This document shows, piece by piece, positions 1-6,633 of a stretch of DNA of 9,565 nucleotides; the stretch's first letter is position 1, and each line of letters starts with the position of its first letter. The position numbers and the translations under genes are program-made. Source of the stretch: an uncultured Actinomycetes bacterium (GTDB lineage: Bacteria > Actinomycetota > Actinomycetes > Nanopelagicales > Nanopelagicaceae). The stretch is taken from positions 1-9,565 of the forward strand of contig CAILBF010000066.1 of assembly GCA_903832395.1 (NCBI GenBank), in the 5' to 3' direction. The notes under the pieces are model-generated. The model was given only the letters and a program-made list of their open reading frames with translations, ran no database searches and was not told where the DNA came from.

Positions 1-1134
1 GCATATCTCTCGATATCTCTCAATATCAATGGCTTCAGGGGATGCGCCAGTCTTAACTGCGCGAATCATGAGATTGCGAGGCGTATGTTCACCGCCAATA
101 AATTCAATGACATCAACGCGATACCCAGCTATACGTAAAATCTGGGCTCGCAGCGAATCAGTTAATAAATCACCTAACCGCTCCTTCATCAAACCAAACT
201 TAGTCATCGCAGCCCATGGTTCAGGACTCACATCCATCTGTCGTTGAATATCATGGTGACAACATGGTGCGATTAGCAATAGCTTCGCACCGCCCTTAAC
301 CGCCCAAGCGATTGCATCATCGGTTGCTGTATCGCATGCATGCAAAGCAATTGCTACATCCGCTTGTTGCGTCGTAGCCGTCGCAATCTCTTCGGCTAGA
401 AAATTTATGGTTGATGTGACTCTAAGTTTTCCGGCGATTGCATTATTTCGATCTCTTGATGCCGTGCGCACATCGATTCCAGTTACCATCACTGGCATAC
501 CAATCGAGCGAAGATACTGATGTGCGGCAAAAGTTAAATATGCGTGTCCACATCCAAGATCCACAATTGACAGCGGTTTGTCTTTAGTTGGTTTATGAAT
601 TTGACCCGCCTCGACCGCGGCATTTAATGCCGGTACTAAAAGACGCAAAAACTCCTCGACTTGCAGGTACTTATCTTGTTTAGATGGCTTAATGCCACCT
701 TTATGGTCGGATATGCCCACCTCTAACAAAAAAGGATCACTTGGATCTAATAATCGGGCCTTCTTCTTATCATGGTTCAAATCCTGCTCCAACTCTTTCT
801 TTTCATAATGCACGTGGGCATCACCGCTCTTGGAAATACGAACCGTCATGGAACCACCCGTGTGATCAACTAAAATATTGGCATATCCACTTCTTAGTAA
901 AGTGAGAACCGCCTCTGGATTCGGAATTAAATTCTTAACCGTTGTTGCACGACCGTCATTATGGCTGCGTTGTAACTGCACTGTTCCTTTAATTTCTACT
1001 GGCCGAATATCTATTCGTTCAAACTCGGTCTGCATGTTTCGGCGGCGGCCCGAGAGGACAACTCGCACCAACGTGCGTGTGTCCAATATTTGGCTGCAGG
1101 CAGCAACACATGCATCCTCTACCGACAAGATCAT
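1..1134 (-). CDS. Class I SAM-dependent methyltransferase (Methyltransf_32-like), C-terminus off the window
   Basis: This frame is open from an ATG at 1134 down to base 1, giving 378 residues, and continues past the left edge. Residues about 190-201 form SAM motif I (VDLGCGHAYL), with D221 at the end of the next strand (TGID). They are followed by ALHACDTATDDA (263-274), APCCHHD (289-295) and TPRNLMI (351-357). This combination is typical of the PF13679-type methyltransferases related to METTL25, whose bacterial substrate is unknown; RNA or protein are possible. The first ~150 residues are a separate N-terminal region rich in charged residues. The start lies 14 bases after the kinase stop, with an SD-like AGTAGG 9 bases upstream, so it is probably the third gene of the response regulator-kinase operon. 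The family assignment is fairly secure, the role is not. Confidence 0.85.
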   Translation of the reverse strand, partial: MILSVEDACVAACSQILDTRTLVRVVLSGRRRNMQTEFERIDIRPVEIKGTVQLQRSHNDGRATTVKNLIPNPEAVLTLLRSGYANILVDHTGGSMTVRISKSGDAHVHYEKKELEQDLNHDKKKARLLDPSDPFLLEVGISDHKGGIKPSKQDKYLQVEEFLRLLVPALNAAVEAGQIHKPTKDKPLSIVDLGCGHAYLTFAAHQYLRSIGMPVMVTGIDVRTASRDRNNAIAGKLRVTSTINFLAEEIATATTQQADVAIALHACDTATDDAIAWAVKGGAKLLLIAPCCHHDIQRQMDVSPEPWAAMTKFGLMKERLGDLLTDSLRAQILRIAGYRVDVIEFIGGEHTPRNLMIRAVKTGASPEAIDIERYREIC

Positions 1135-1148
1135 GGGAGTTAGCCTAC

Positions 1149-2306
1149 TTAAAGATTCATGCGTGGAAGTTGGACTTCAATGGCCAAACCGCCTAGTTCG
1201 CTCTTTCTTAAAGTCAGTACTCCCTTGTGGCGCTCAATAACTGCGCTCATGATGCTCATACCAAGACCACTACCGCCAGTTTCACGGGAGCGGGAGCGGT
1301 CAAAGCGTTTTAATCCTTGAATCTTTTCGCCATAAGATTCTGATGGCAGTCCAACTCCCCCGTCTTCAATAATTAACGTAATCTCCTTGCCGCTCTTTAG
1401 CGAAATTCGCACTGGAACAGTCTCTTGCGCATGAACCCTAATATTTGTCAGAGCGTTTGCAATGAAACGTTGAAAATACTTTTCTGAACCATGGATTAAA
1501 ATCTCATCTTCAATATTGAGTTCCAGGTGATGCAGCGGTGCGATTACTTGGAAATCCTCTGCATTTTCCTTGACTAAATTTGAAAGATTGAGCGTTGAGA
1601 ACTCGCCCGAATCGACCTCGCCTAACTCGGCCAAAACCAACAAGTCAGAGATTAAGGACTCCATTCGTTTGACTTCGCTATTGAGGCGCTCAAAGGCCAA
1701 CTCTTCACGATTGCTATCTAAAGCTTTGCTCTTTAGAAGTTCGGCGTAACCTTTTACGACAGTGAGTGGCGTTCGAAGCTCATGCGCGGCATCGCCTAGA
1801 AACTCCTGCATTTTTTGGCGCTGAGCTCGCTCAAATGCAAGTGAACTTGAGCGGCCGATAAGAACTGAGATAAAGGATGCAAGGGCAATCGCAAAAATAA
1901 TGAAGATGAGTAACCGCCAAAGATTCCTTTGTAAACTCTTATCGATGTCCACGAGAGATGCGGCGATAACTAACTTTTCGCCCTCTTGAATAGAAACATA
2001 GCGAATTCTTAGTTTTTTTGTCTCCCCAAGGACGGCATCTTTGCTTTCCTTCAGAGTAGCAATCTCTCCGGTAGGTGCTTTAAATGCGACGGTGACGTTA
2101 AAATTATTTTGCTCGACACTCAGTAGCGCAGCAGTTATCGGGTCTTTGGGATTATTCTTGATCTCTAAAGCAATTGTATTTAGATGTTCATCGATTAACG
2201 CTAACTCTGATTTGTAAGAATCCCATACCGCAAATCCACCAATAAAGAGTGAAAGGACAGATGTAACCGTGACGGTTGCCAGAATCTGCCGAGTTTTACT
2301 TTTCAT
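1149..2306 (-). CDS. Two-component sensor histidine kinase, membrane-bound
   Basis: 385-residue sensor kinase of the classical OmpR-partner type. A first membrane helix lies at about residues 9-28, an extracytoplasmic sensing region of about 100 residues at 30-127 matches no domain I recognise, and a second helix lies at 130-151. The HisKA dimerisation domain follows, with the H-box AAHELRTP placing the phosphorylated histidine at H175. The catalytic ATPase domain has an N-box (N284, N288), a G1 box EDGGVGL (314-320), an F-box-like LKRFDRS (332-338) and a G2 box GGSGLGM (344-350), so it looks active. No complete HAMP domain is visible; only a short linker of ~20 residues separates TM2 from HisKA. 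Its ATG overlaps the response regulator stop by 4 bases (ATGA), indicating translational coupling. The signal it senses cannot be read from the sequence. Confidence 0.96.
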   Translation of the reverse strand: MKSKTRQILATVTVTSVLSLFIGGFAVWDSYKSELALIDEHLNTIALEIKNNPKDPITAALLSVEQNNFNVTVAFKAPTGEIATLKESKDAVLGETKKLRIRYVSIQEGEKLVIAASLVDIDKSLQRNLWRLLIFIIFAIALASFISVLIGRSSSLAFERAQRQKMQEFLGDAAHELRTPLTVVKGYAELLKSKALDSNREELAFERLNSEVKRMESLISDLLVLAELGEVDSGEFSTLNLSNLVKENAEDFQVIAPLHHLELNIEDEILIHGSEKYFQRFIANALTNIRVHAQETVPVRISLKSGKEITLIIEDGGVGLPSESYGEKIQGLKRFDRSRSRETGGSGLGMSIMSAVIERHKGVLTLRKSELGGLAIEVQLPRMNL

Positions 2307-2995
2307 GAACCCGGCTTAGGCTCCTGAATTTGAAAACCTACCCCACGAACCGTTTTAATTCCCTCAAAGCCATCTCTGTGAAACTTCTTTCGCAGATATG
2401 AAATATATGTATCGGTCACAGTGCTTTCAGATTCAAAAGTGATTCCCCAGACTTCATCTAATAGTAATTTCTTGCTGAGAACTCGACCCTTCTTTTCAAT
2501 TAATAACTGCAGAAGACGGTATTCAGTAGGCGAAAGATCAACTTCTTCTCCATTAAATGTCACACAATGTTGTTCGTCATCGATAGATATAGGTCCACAA
2601 CTAATGACCGACGGACTCGACGTATTTTTATATGAGCGGCGTAAAATTGCTTTAATGCGCAACACCAATTCTTCAAGGCCAAAGGGTTTTGTAACATAAT
2701 CATCGGCGCCAATTTTCAAACCTCGAGCAATATCGCCCTTATCCTCGCGCGCAGTGAGCATCAAAACTGGTGTTAAATCGTTAGTGCTGCGCATTCTCTC
2801 GACGAGCTCAAAGCCATCCATTAACGGCATGTTGATATCTATAACCATAAGCACTGGCTTGTTGCTGCGCAGAAGCGTGAGGGCGGCCATGCCGTCGTTG
2901 GCTTCCACAACCTCAAAGCCAGCGATACTTAAGGTATCTCGCAGGAGCGCACGGACTCCCGGCTCATCATCTACGATCATTATTAGCTCGGCCAT
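2303..2995 (-). CDS. OmpR/PhoB-family response regulator (PhoP/TrcR-like)
   Basis: 230-residue transcription factor with a receiver domain (1-120) and a winged-helix DNA-binding domain (~130-225). In the receiver, the acidic pocket is D9/D10, the phosphoacceptor is D53 (VIDINMP), and the switch residues are T81 and K103 (VTKPFG). The C-terminal domain has the SPTEYRLLQLL helix, a recognition helix around 191-205 (TDTYISYLRKK) and the wing RGVGFQI. The recognition helix resembles that of actinobacterial PhoP/TrcR regulators. The start is supported by a clear Shine-Dalgarno GGAAGAG 7 bases upstream, unlike most other genes here. It is the first gene of the operon with the kinase and methyltransferase and diverges from the secreted protein gene, leaving about 99 bases between them that carry a candidate binding site. 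Confidence 0.96.
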   Translation of the reverse strand: MAELIMIVDDEPGVRALLRDTLSIAGFEVVEANDGMAALTLLRSNKPVLMVIDINMPLMDGFELVERMRSTNDLTPVLMLTAREDKGDIARGLKIGADDYVTKPFGLEELVLRIKAILRRSYKNTSSPSVISCGPISIDDEQHCVTFNGEEVDLSPTEYRLLQLLIEKKGRVLSKKLLLDEVWGITFESESTVTDTYISYLRKKFHRDGFEGIKTVRGVGFQIQEPKPGS

Positions 2996-3002
2996 TGGCC
3001 CA

Positions 3003-3009
3003 CTCTTCC
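3003..3009 (-). promoter_or_regulatory. Shine-Dalgarno of the response regulator
   Basis: GGAAGAG lies 7 bases upstream of the regulator ATG at 2995. It supports that start and shows that this organism uses SD-led translation for some genes. The bases AAGAGT at 3007-3002 also lie 6 bases before the ATG, so a leaderless start cannot be fully excluded. Confidence 0.6.
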
Positions 3010-3023
3010 ACGTGTGAGGGCAG

Positions 3024-3050
3024 TTGCCAATTAATCTCAGGTGTTGGTAA
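3024..3050. repeat. Imperfect inverted repeat in the divergent intergenic region
   Basis: TTGCCAA (3024-3030) and TTGGTAA (3044-3050) are inverted copies with one mismatch, separated by 13 bases. They lie midway between the response regulator and the secreted protein gene. This could be a dimer operator acting on either direction, but a 7-base match is short and could arise by chance. Confidence 0.3.
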
Positions 3051-3055
3051 GTCTT

Positions 3056-3073
3056 TCACAGAGAATGCACAAT
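3056..3073 (+). promoter_or_regulatory. Candidate PhoP-type direct-repeat binding site
   Basis: TCACAGA (3056-3062), four bases, then GCACAAT (3067-3073). Seen as 11-base units, TTCACAGAGAA (3055-3065) is followed directly by TGCACAATGAA (3066-3076), identical at 8 of 11 positions. OmpR/PhoB-family regulators bind as head-to-tail dimers to repeats with an 11-base period, and the known mycobacterial PhoP site is TCACAGC-N4-TCACAGC. The first half-site here matches at 6 of 7 bases, the second at 4 of 7. If transcription of the next gene starts at its ATG (3095), the site covers about -39 to -22, the place of a missing -35 element. The neighbouring response regulator is the obvious candidate to bind it, by inference. 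Confidence 0.5.
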
Positions 3074-3082
3074 GAACTAGGC

Positions 3083-3088
3083 CATTAT
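3083..3088 (+). promoter_or_regulatory. Possible -10 element, secreted protein gene
   Basis: CATTAT lies exactly 6 bases before the ATG at 3095. It is an imperfect -10 (first base off), with no recognisable -35 at 17-18 bases. The spacing equals that of the better promoters in this window, so a leaderless, activator-dependent transcript is plausible. Confidence 0.4.
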
Positions 3089-3094
3089 CTAGCT

Positions 3095-3592
3095 ATGAGA
3101 ATTCGACACTCTGTTGGGCTAGCCCTTGGTATGGCTTTGCTCGTGGCTAGCTCGCCTGCATCTTTCGCTGAAGCTACACCATCACCAACCCCGTCGCCTT
3201 CAGTATCTCCGCTTAGTTATCAAGCGGCAATGGATGAATTTCATAATCAAATGGATGTGCGCGACCAGAACCGAAAAGATATTAACTCAAGTTTTATGAT
3301 CGCAGTAGCCGCGGCCAATAGCGCTGCAAAATCAGCCATGCGCAAAGCTAAAACCGCTGAAGCTAAAACCACGATCCTTGTGCAACAAAAGAATGCCATT
3401 GCCTTAGCAACAAGTGCACGTGATGCCGCAATTGCGGCAATGGGTCCAGCACCGATTGAGCCAGTGAAGCCAGTAATTCCAACGAACCCACTTAAACCGT
3501 CTGAACCGACTAAGCCAAGTAAATCAGCTAAAGCGCCTAAGCCAACCGAACCGAGTGATCAGACACCCGTGAAGAAGAAGAAGTCAGACTGA
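3095..3592 (+). CDS. Secreted Ala-rich helical protein with Pro/Lys-rich tail, function unknown
   Basis: 165 residues from the ATG at 3095. I chose this over the upstream GTG (3041) because the product then begins MRIRHS followed by a hydrophobic stretch and ASFA|EA, a textbook signal peptide of about 26 residues. The mature protein has three parts: a short TPSPTPSPSVSP linker; a predicted long helix (~residues 41-117) rich in Ala, Lys and Gln; and a low-complexity tail of Pro, Lys, Ser and Glu ending in KKKKSD. The tail repeats motifs such as KPSEPTKPSK. A basic, Pro-rich tail suggests binding to the anionic cell wall or surface polymers, but this is a guess; no enzymatic domain is visible. 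It diverges from the two-component operon, with a candidate regulator site directly upstream, so it may be a target of that system. Confidence 0.8.
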   Translation: MRIRHSVGLALGMALLVASSPASFAEATPSPTPSPSVSPLSYQAAMDEFHNQMDVRDQNRKDINSSFMIAVAAANSAAKSAMRKAKTAEAKTTILVQQKNAIALATSARDAAIAAMGPAPIEPVKPVIPTNPLKPSEPTKPSKSAKAPKPTEPSDQTPVKKKKSD

Positions 3593-3629
3593 GCGAGCCG
3601 AACTCCACCAACTAAAGCCTTGCCTTCGC

Positions 3630-3635
3630 TATCGT
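3630..3635 (+). promoter_or_regulatory. Predicted -10 (TATCGT) of the two-TM membrane protein gene
   Basis: TATCGT fits TANNNT and ends 6 bases before the ATG at 3642. No Shine-Dalgarno is present between it and the start, so transcription probably begins at or next to the ATG. No good -35 is seen. Confidence 0.55.
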
Positions 3636-3641
3636 TTAACC

Positions 3642-4019
3642 ATGAAAAATTACAACTCCTTGATAGCTGAAAAGATAACTAATGGCGTTGCAACCATGTG
3701 GTGCGCATACTTATTTGGAGCGATAGCTCTTATCTCACTTCCTAATGCAATCAAAACTGGCGACTCGATCGTCATAGTTTCATGGGTGGCCCAGACTTTT
3801 CTCCAACTGGTTCTGTTGTCGATAATCATGGTTGGTCAAAAAGTTCAATCTCAGAACGTTGAAAATACAATCAATGAGACCCACACGGCTTCACTGGCTG
3901 AGTTTGAATTGGCAAAAGAGGCCCGTATGTTGGCCAATCGCCAGATTGACTCGCTACACGCCTTATCTAAAGATATGCATATCTTGATGAAAGAGGTCGA
4001 AGCTAAGCTTTCTGCATAA
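3642..4019 (+). CDS. Small two-TM membrane protein with cytoplasmic helical tail
   Basis: 125 residues. Two membrane helices are apparent at about 16-34 and 43-65, the second within WVAQTFLQLVLLSIIMVGQ. A charged, helix-prone tail (66-125) follows, with heptad-like Leu/Ala spacing (LAEFELAKEARML, LHALSKDMHIL), possibly a coiled coil. The TM2 sequence resembles small uncharacterised actinobacterial and DUF1003-like membrane proteins that I recall, but I cannot assign a function. The gene sits 49 bases after the secreted protein gene and 84 bases before the glucosidase, in the same direction. It has its own -10-like hexamer and no Shine-Dalgarno, so it is probably transcribed separately. Confidence 0.85.
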   Translation: MKNYNSLIAEKITNGVATMWCAYLFGAIALISLPNAIKTGDSIVIVSWVAQTFLQLVLLSIIMVGQKVQSQNVENTINETHTASLAEFELAKEARMLANRQIDSLHALSKDMHILMKEVEAKLSA

Positions 4020-4022
4020 ATT

Positions 4023-4066
4023 GTTATAAATCTGCAACCTTAGAATGCATATTTCAGATTTGTTAC
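4023..4066. repeat. 12-base inverted repeat upstream of the glucosidase promoter
   Basis: The arms 4023-4034 (GTTATAAATCTG) and 4055-4066 (CAGATTTGTTAC) pair at 10 of 12 positions plus one G-U, around a 20-base loop; the inner 7 bases match perfectly. It begins 3 bases after the membrane protein stop and ends just before the predicted -35 (4068) of the glucosidase. It may be an operator for a sugar-responsive regulator or a stem-loop at the mRNA end of the upstream gene. No T-run follows, so it is not a standard intrinsic terminator. Confidence 0.45.
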
Positions 4067-4067
4067 A

Positions 4068-4097
4068 TTGGCTGTTGCGTCTTGCCTGAATTAAGTT
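4068..4097 (+). promoter_or_regulatory. Predicted leaderless promoter of the alpha-glucosidase
   Basis: A -35-like TTGGCT (4068-4073), an 18-base spacer and a -10 TAAGTT (4092-4097) are followed by 6 bases and the ATG at 4104. This is the most complete promoter in the window. No Shine-Dalgarno precedes the ATG, which fits a transcript starting at the initiation codon. Confidence 0.6.
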
Positions 4098-4103
4098 TGA
4101 GCC

Positions 4104-5711
4104 ATGAAGTCAGAGCCATGGTGGAAAGAAGCAGTTGTTTATCAAATCTACCCCCGCTCATTCTTTGACAGCAATGGTGATGGCGAGGGTGACTTAAATG
4201 GCATTACAGCCAAACTTGACTATGTGAAAAATCTCGGTGTCGACGCCATCTGGCTTAGCCCTTTTTATACATCCCCAAACAAGGATGGTGGCTACGACGT
4301 TGCAGATCCTAGAGATGTTGATCCACGCTTTGGAGATCTGGCGGATGCAAAGGCGCTCATTGCTCGCGCGCACGAACTCAAACTTCGAGTAATTGCCGAC
4401 ATTGTCCCGAATCATTTTTCTGACCAACACGAATGGTTTCAAGCTGCATTGAAATCGGGTCCCGGATCTGCCGAACGCAATCGATTTCATTTTTATGATG
4501 GCAATCCCGATGGCACTCCACCTAACAACTGGATCTCTCTCTTTGGCGGTCCTTCCTGGACTCAAGTTCCAGATGGACAGTTCTATTTACACTTATTTGA
4601 TTCATCGCAACCCGATTTGAATTGGGATAATCCAGAAGTCCATGCTGATTTTGAAAAGACACTTCGTTTTTGGCTCGACTTGGGTATTGATGGCTTTCGC
4701 ATTGACGTTGCACACGGTTTAGTCAAAGAAAATATTCATAAGAATCACCCGAATCCTCAAGGGCTGAGTGACGCATTAAGGCTAGACGTTGAAATGGATA
4801 CCGAAGAACGCAACGCTCTACTTGTGTCGGTTCCGTTTTTTGATCGCCAAGGCGTGCACGAGATTTATCGCCAGTGGAGGAAGCTTTTTGACTCATATAA
4901 AGGCCGCGAAGTTATGGCAGTTGCCGAGGCCTGGGTGCATCCGCCCGAGAATGCCACTCGATACGTTCGTTCCGATGAATTACAACAAGTATTTAACTTT
5001 GATCTTCTTACGGCTCCCTTTGACGGCGAGTTTCTATTTGATGTGATCAATCGATCCATTCAACTAAATTCCAGCGTTGGTGCTTTGCCAACATGGGCAT
5101 TAAGTAACCATGATTCACCGCGCGTTGCTACCCGCATCGGCGATTCTGAGTCCCGAGCACTTGCCCTATTTGTTTTCGCGTTACCTGGTTCGGCATATGT
5201 TTTTGCCGGACAAGAGTTAGGTCTACCTGATGGCGAACTTCAAGATACCGATCGCCAAGATCCTTCATTCATTAGAAGTAAGGGCCGGGTCAAGGGTCGC
5301 GATGGCGCACGTGTGCCACTGCCATGGAACGGTGATACAACGCCATTTGGTTTTACCACTGGAAAACCTTGGCTTCCGCTTAATCAATCGTGGCAAAAGT
5401 TAACTGTGGAAAATGAGAAAGCAGATCCACAAAGTTCACTCAATTTATTCCGTGAAGCATTGGCGCTTCGTGCGGAGCACTTAGTTAATAAAGGCGATGT
5501 CCAATGGCTGGAATCGCCGTTGCATGGAGCTAAGAGAAAAGATCTACTAGTTTTCAAGCGCGGAGCAGTAACCGTTGCAATGAATCTGTCAGAACTTGCT
5601 CAAGAAGTCAGCATAGAAGGCCAAGTAATCATGCTCAGTGCTGGTTCTCTGGATTCAAATAGCGGAAAAAAGCTGATTCCAGCCCGTTCATGTATCTGGA
5701 GCCTTAACTAA
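4104..5711 (+). CDS. GH13 alpha-glucosidase (oligo-1,6-glucosidase/AglA type)
   Basis: 535-residue intracellular glycoside hydrolase (no signal peptide) that releases glucose from the non-reducing ends of short alpha-glucans such as maltose, isomaltose or sucrose-type oligosaccharides. All GH13 conserved regions are present: region I DIVPNH (99-104), region V QPDLNW (169-174, the oligo-1,6-glucosidase subfamily form), region II GFRIDVAH with nucleophile D201, region III AVAEAW with acid/base E275, and region IV SNHDSPR with transition-state stabiliser D337. The N-terminus WWKEAVVYQIYPRSF is a family hallmark, so the start is secure, and length matches the family. The residue after the nucleophile is V202, which in this family tends to go with alpha-1,6 activity, while Thr goes with alpha-1,4. 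No sugar transporter or regulator gene is adjacent, so the in vivo substrate is unknown. Confidence 0.95.
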   Translation: MKSEPWWKEAVVYQIYPRSFFDSNGDGEGDLNGITAKLDYVKNLGVDAIWLSPFYTSPNKDGGYDVADPRDVDPRFGDLADAKALIARAHELKLRVIADIVPNHFSDQHEWFQAALKSGPGSAERNRFHFYDGNPDGTPPNNWISLFGGPSWTQVPDGQFYLHLFDSSQPDLNWDNPEVHADFEKTLRFWLDLGIDGFRIDVAHGLVKENIHKNHPNPQGLSDALRLDVEMDTEERNALLVSVPFFDRQGVHEIYRQWRKLFDSYKGREVMAVAEAWVHPPENATRYVRSDELQQVFNFDLLTAPFDGEFLFDVINRSIQLNSSVGALPTWALSNHDSPRVATRIGDSESRALALFVFALPGSAYVFAGQELGLPDGELQDTDRQDPSFIRSKGRVKGRDGARVPLPWNGDTTPFGFTTGKPWLPLNQSWQKLTVENEKADPQSSLNLFREALALRAEHLVNKGDVQWLESPLHGAKRKDLLVFKRGAVTVAMNLSELAQEVSIEGQVIMLSAGSLDSNSGKKLIPARSCIWSLN

Positions 5712-5715
5712 CTGA

Positions 5716-5721
5716 CACAAT
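5716..5721 (+). promoter_or_regulatory. Weak -10-like element before the TerC gene
   Basis: CACAAT lies 6 bases before the ATG at 5728 and immediately after the glucosidase stop. It matches -10 only at the conserved second A and sixth T. No Shine-Dalgarno is present in the 16-base gap, which favours a leaderless start, although read-through from the glucosidase promoter is also possible. Confidence 0.35.
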
Positions 5722-5727
5722 AGCGCT

Positions 5728-6633
5728 ATGGAATCTATGACCACATGGCTAATCACTGTTGGCGTTTTAGCTGCCGTCATAATCCTTGACTTAGCAATAG
5801 CAATCCTTCGACGCAATAAAGAAACATCGATGCGTGAGGCCGCTATTTGGACCGTATTTTATATTGGAACGGCTGTCGCTTTTGGCGCGCTACTACCCCA
5901 CTGGACAAGTGCCGCTGGACAGAAAGAGTTTTTTGCTGGTTGGCTAACTGAGTACGCGCTTTCAGTCGATAATATTTTTGTATTTGTCATTCTTCTGACG
6001 CAGTTAAAAGTTCAAAAGGAGAAACAGCAACTGGTTCTTTTGTTGGGAATTGTGCTCACGATTGCGATTCGAGGAGTTTTGATTCCTCTCGGTGCAACCT
6101 TAATCTCTCGTTTTTCAAGCATCTTCTTTCTCTTTGGCGCATTTCTGGTCTATACCGCTTACACATTGGCCAGAGAAAAAGATGATGAGGAGTACAAAGA
6201 GGGCCGCACTGTTACTGCGCTCAAGGCACGCGGCATGAGTATTTTTTCGATTGCCCTTATCGCCCTTGGTCTGACAAATCTTGTCTTCTCTCTAGATTCA
6301 ATCCCAGCCATCTTCGGCTTAACCAAAGATCCATATATCGTCACAACTGCCAATATCTTTGCCTTAATGGGTCTGCGCCAGCTGTACTTCTTGCTTGAAG
6401 GTCTACTCTCCAGATTAATATTTTTATCTAAGGGTCTCTCATTAATCTTGGCCTTCATCGGAGTAAAGATGATCATGGAGGCTTTCCATGGGGTAGGAAT
6501 TGATGAGATTGCTGGAGTACATATTCCAGAAGTAAGTTTAGAATTTAGCCTAGGCGTTATTGTCGCCAGTCTATTAATTACGGCAGTTGCCAGCCTTACC
6601 GCTACTCGGAAAGATGGCAGCGCAATAATTTAA
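5728..6633 (+). CDS. TerC/Alx-family integral membrane protein
   Basis: 301-residue polytopic membrane protein of the TerC family (PF03741), whose characterised members export manganese (Alx, MntP-like role in YceF/YkoY relatives) or are linked to tellurite resistance. The two signature acidic motifs are clear: TEYALSVDNIFVF (74-86, with E75, D81, N82) and FSLDSIPAIFGL (187-198, with D190), both predicted to line the metal pathway. I see about eight hydrophobic segments, including 7-27, 40-57, 79-92, 102-122, 131-147, 171-189, 236-251 and 273-291. A charged loop KDDEEYKEGR lies at 151-160. The start at 5728 is kept, although M4 is a possible alternative. No metal riboswitch precedes it. Metal efflux is the likeliest role; the ion is inferred. 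Confidence 0.93.
   Translation: MESMTTWLITVGVLAAVIILDLAIAILRRNKETSMREAAIWTVFYIGTAVAFGALLPHWTSAAGQKEFFAGWLTEYALSVDNIFVFVILLTQLKVQKEKQQLVLLLGIVLTIAIRGVLIPLGATLISRFSSIFFLFGAFLVYTAYTLAREKDDEEYKEGRTVTALKARGMSIFSIALIALGLTNLVFSLDSIPAIFGLTKDPYIVTTANIFALMGLRQLYFLLEGLLSRLIFLSKGLSLILAFIGVKMIMEAFHGVGIDEIAGVHIPEVSLEFSLGVIVASLLITAVASLTATRKDGSAII

Noticed and set aside
878..1240. 120-residue plus-strand frame and other long frames opposite real genes
   Set aside because: They lie antisense to well-supported genes, have no recognisable domains and show biased composition typical of shadow frames.
3041..3094. Upstream GTG start for the secreted protein, adding 18 residues
   Set aside because: It would place a polar extension before the signal peptide and would run through the candidate regulator site. 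The ATG at 3095 gives a normal signal peptide.
4023..4066. Intrinsic terminator after the two-TM membrane protein gene
   Set aside because: The stem is AT-rich, the loop is 20 bases long and no T-run follows.
5712..5727. Manganese riboswitch (yybP-ykoY) before the TerC gene
   Set aside because: Only 16 bases separate the glucosidase stop and the TerC start, too little for a riboswitch.
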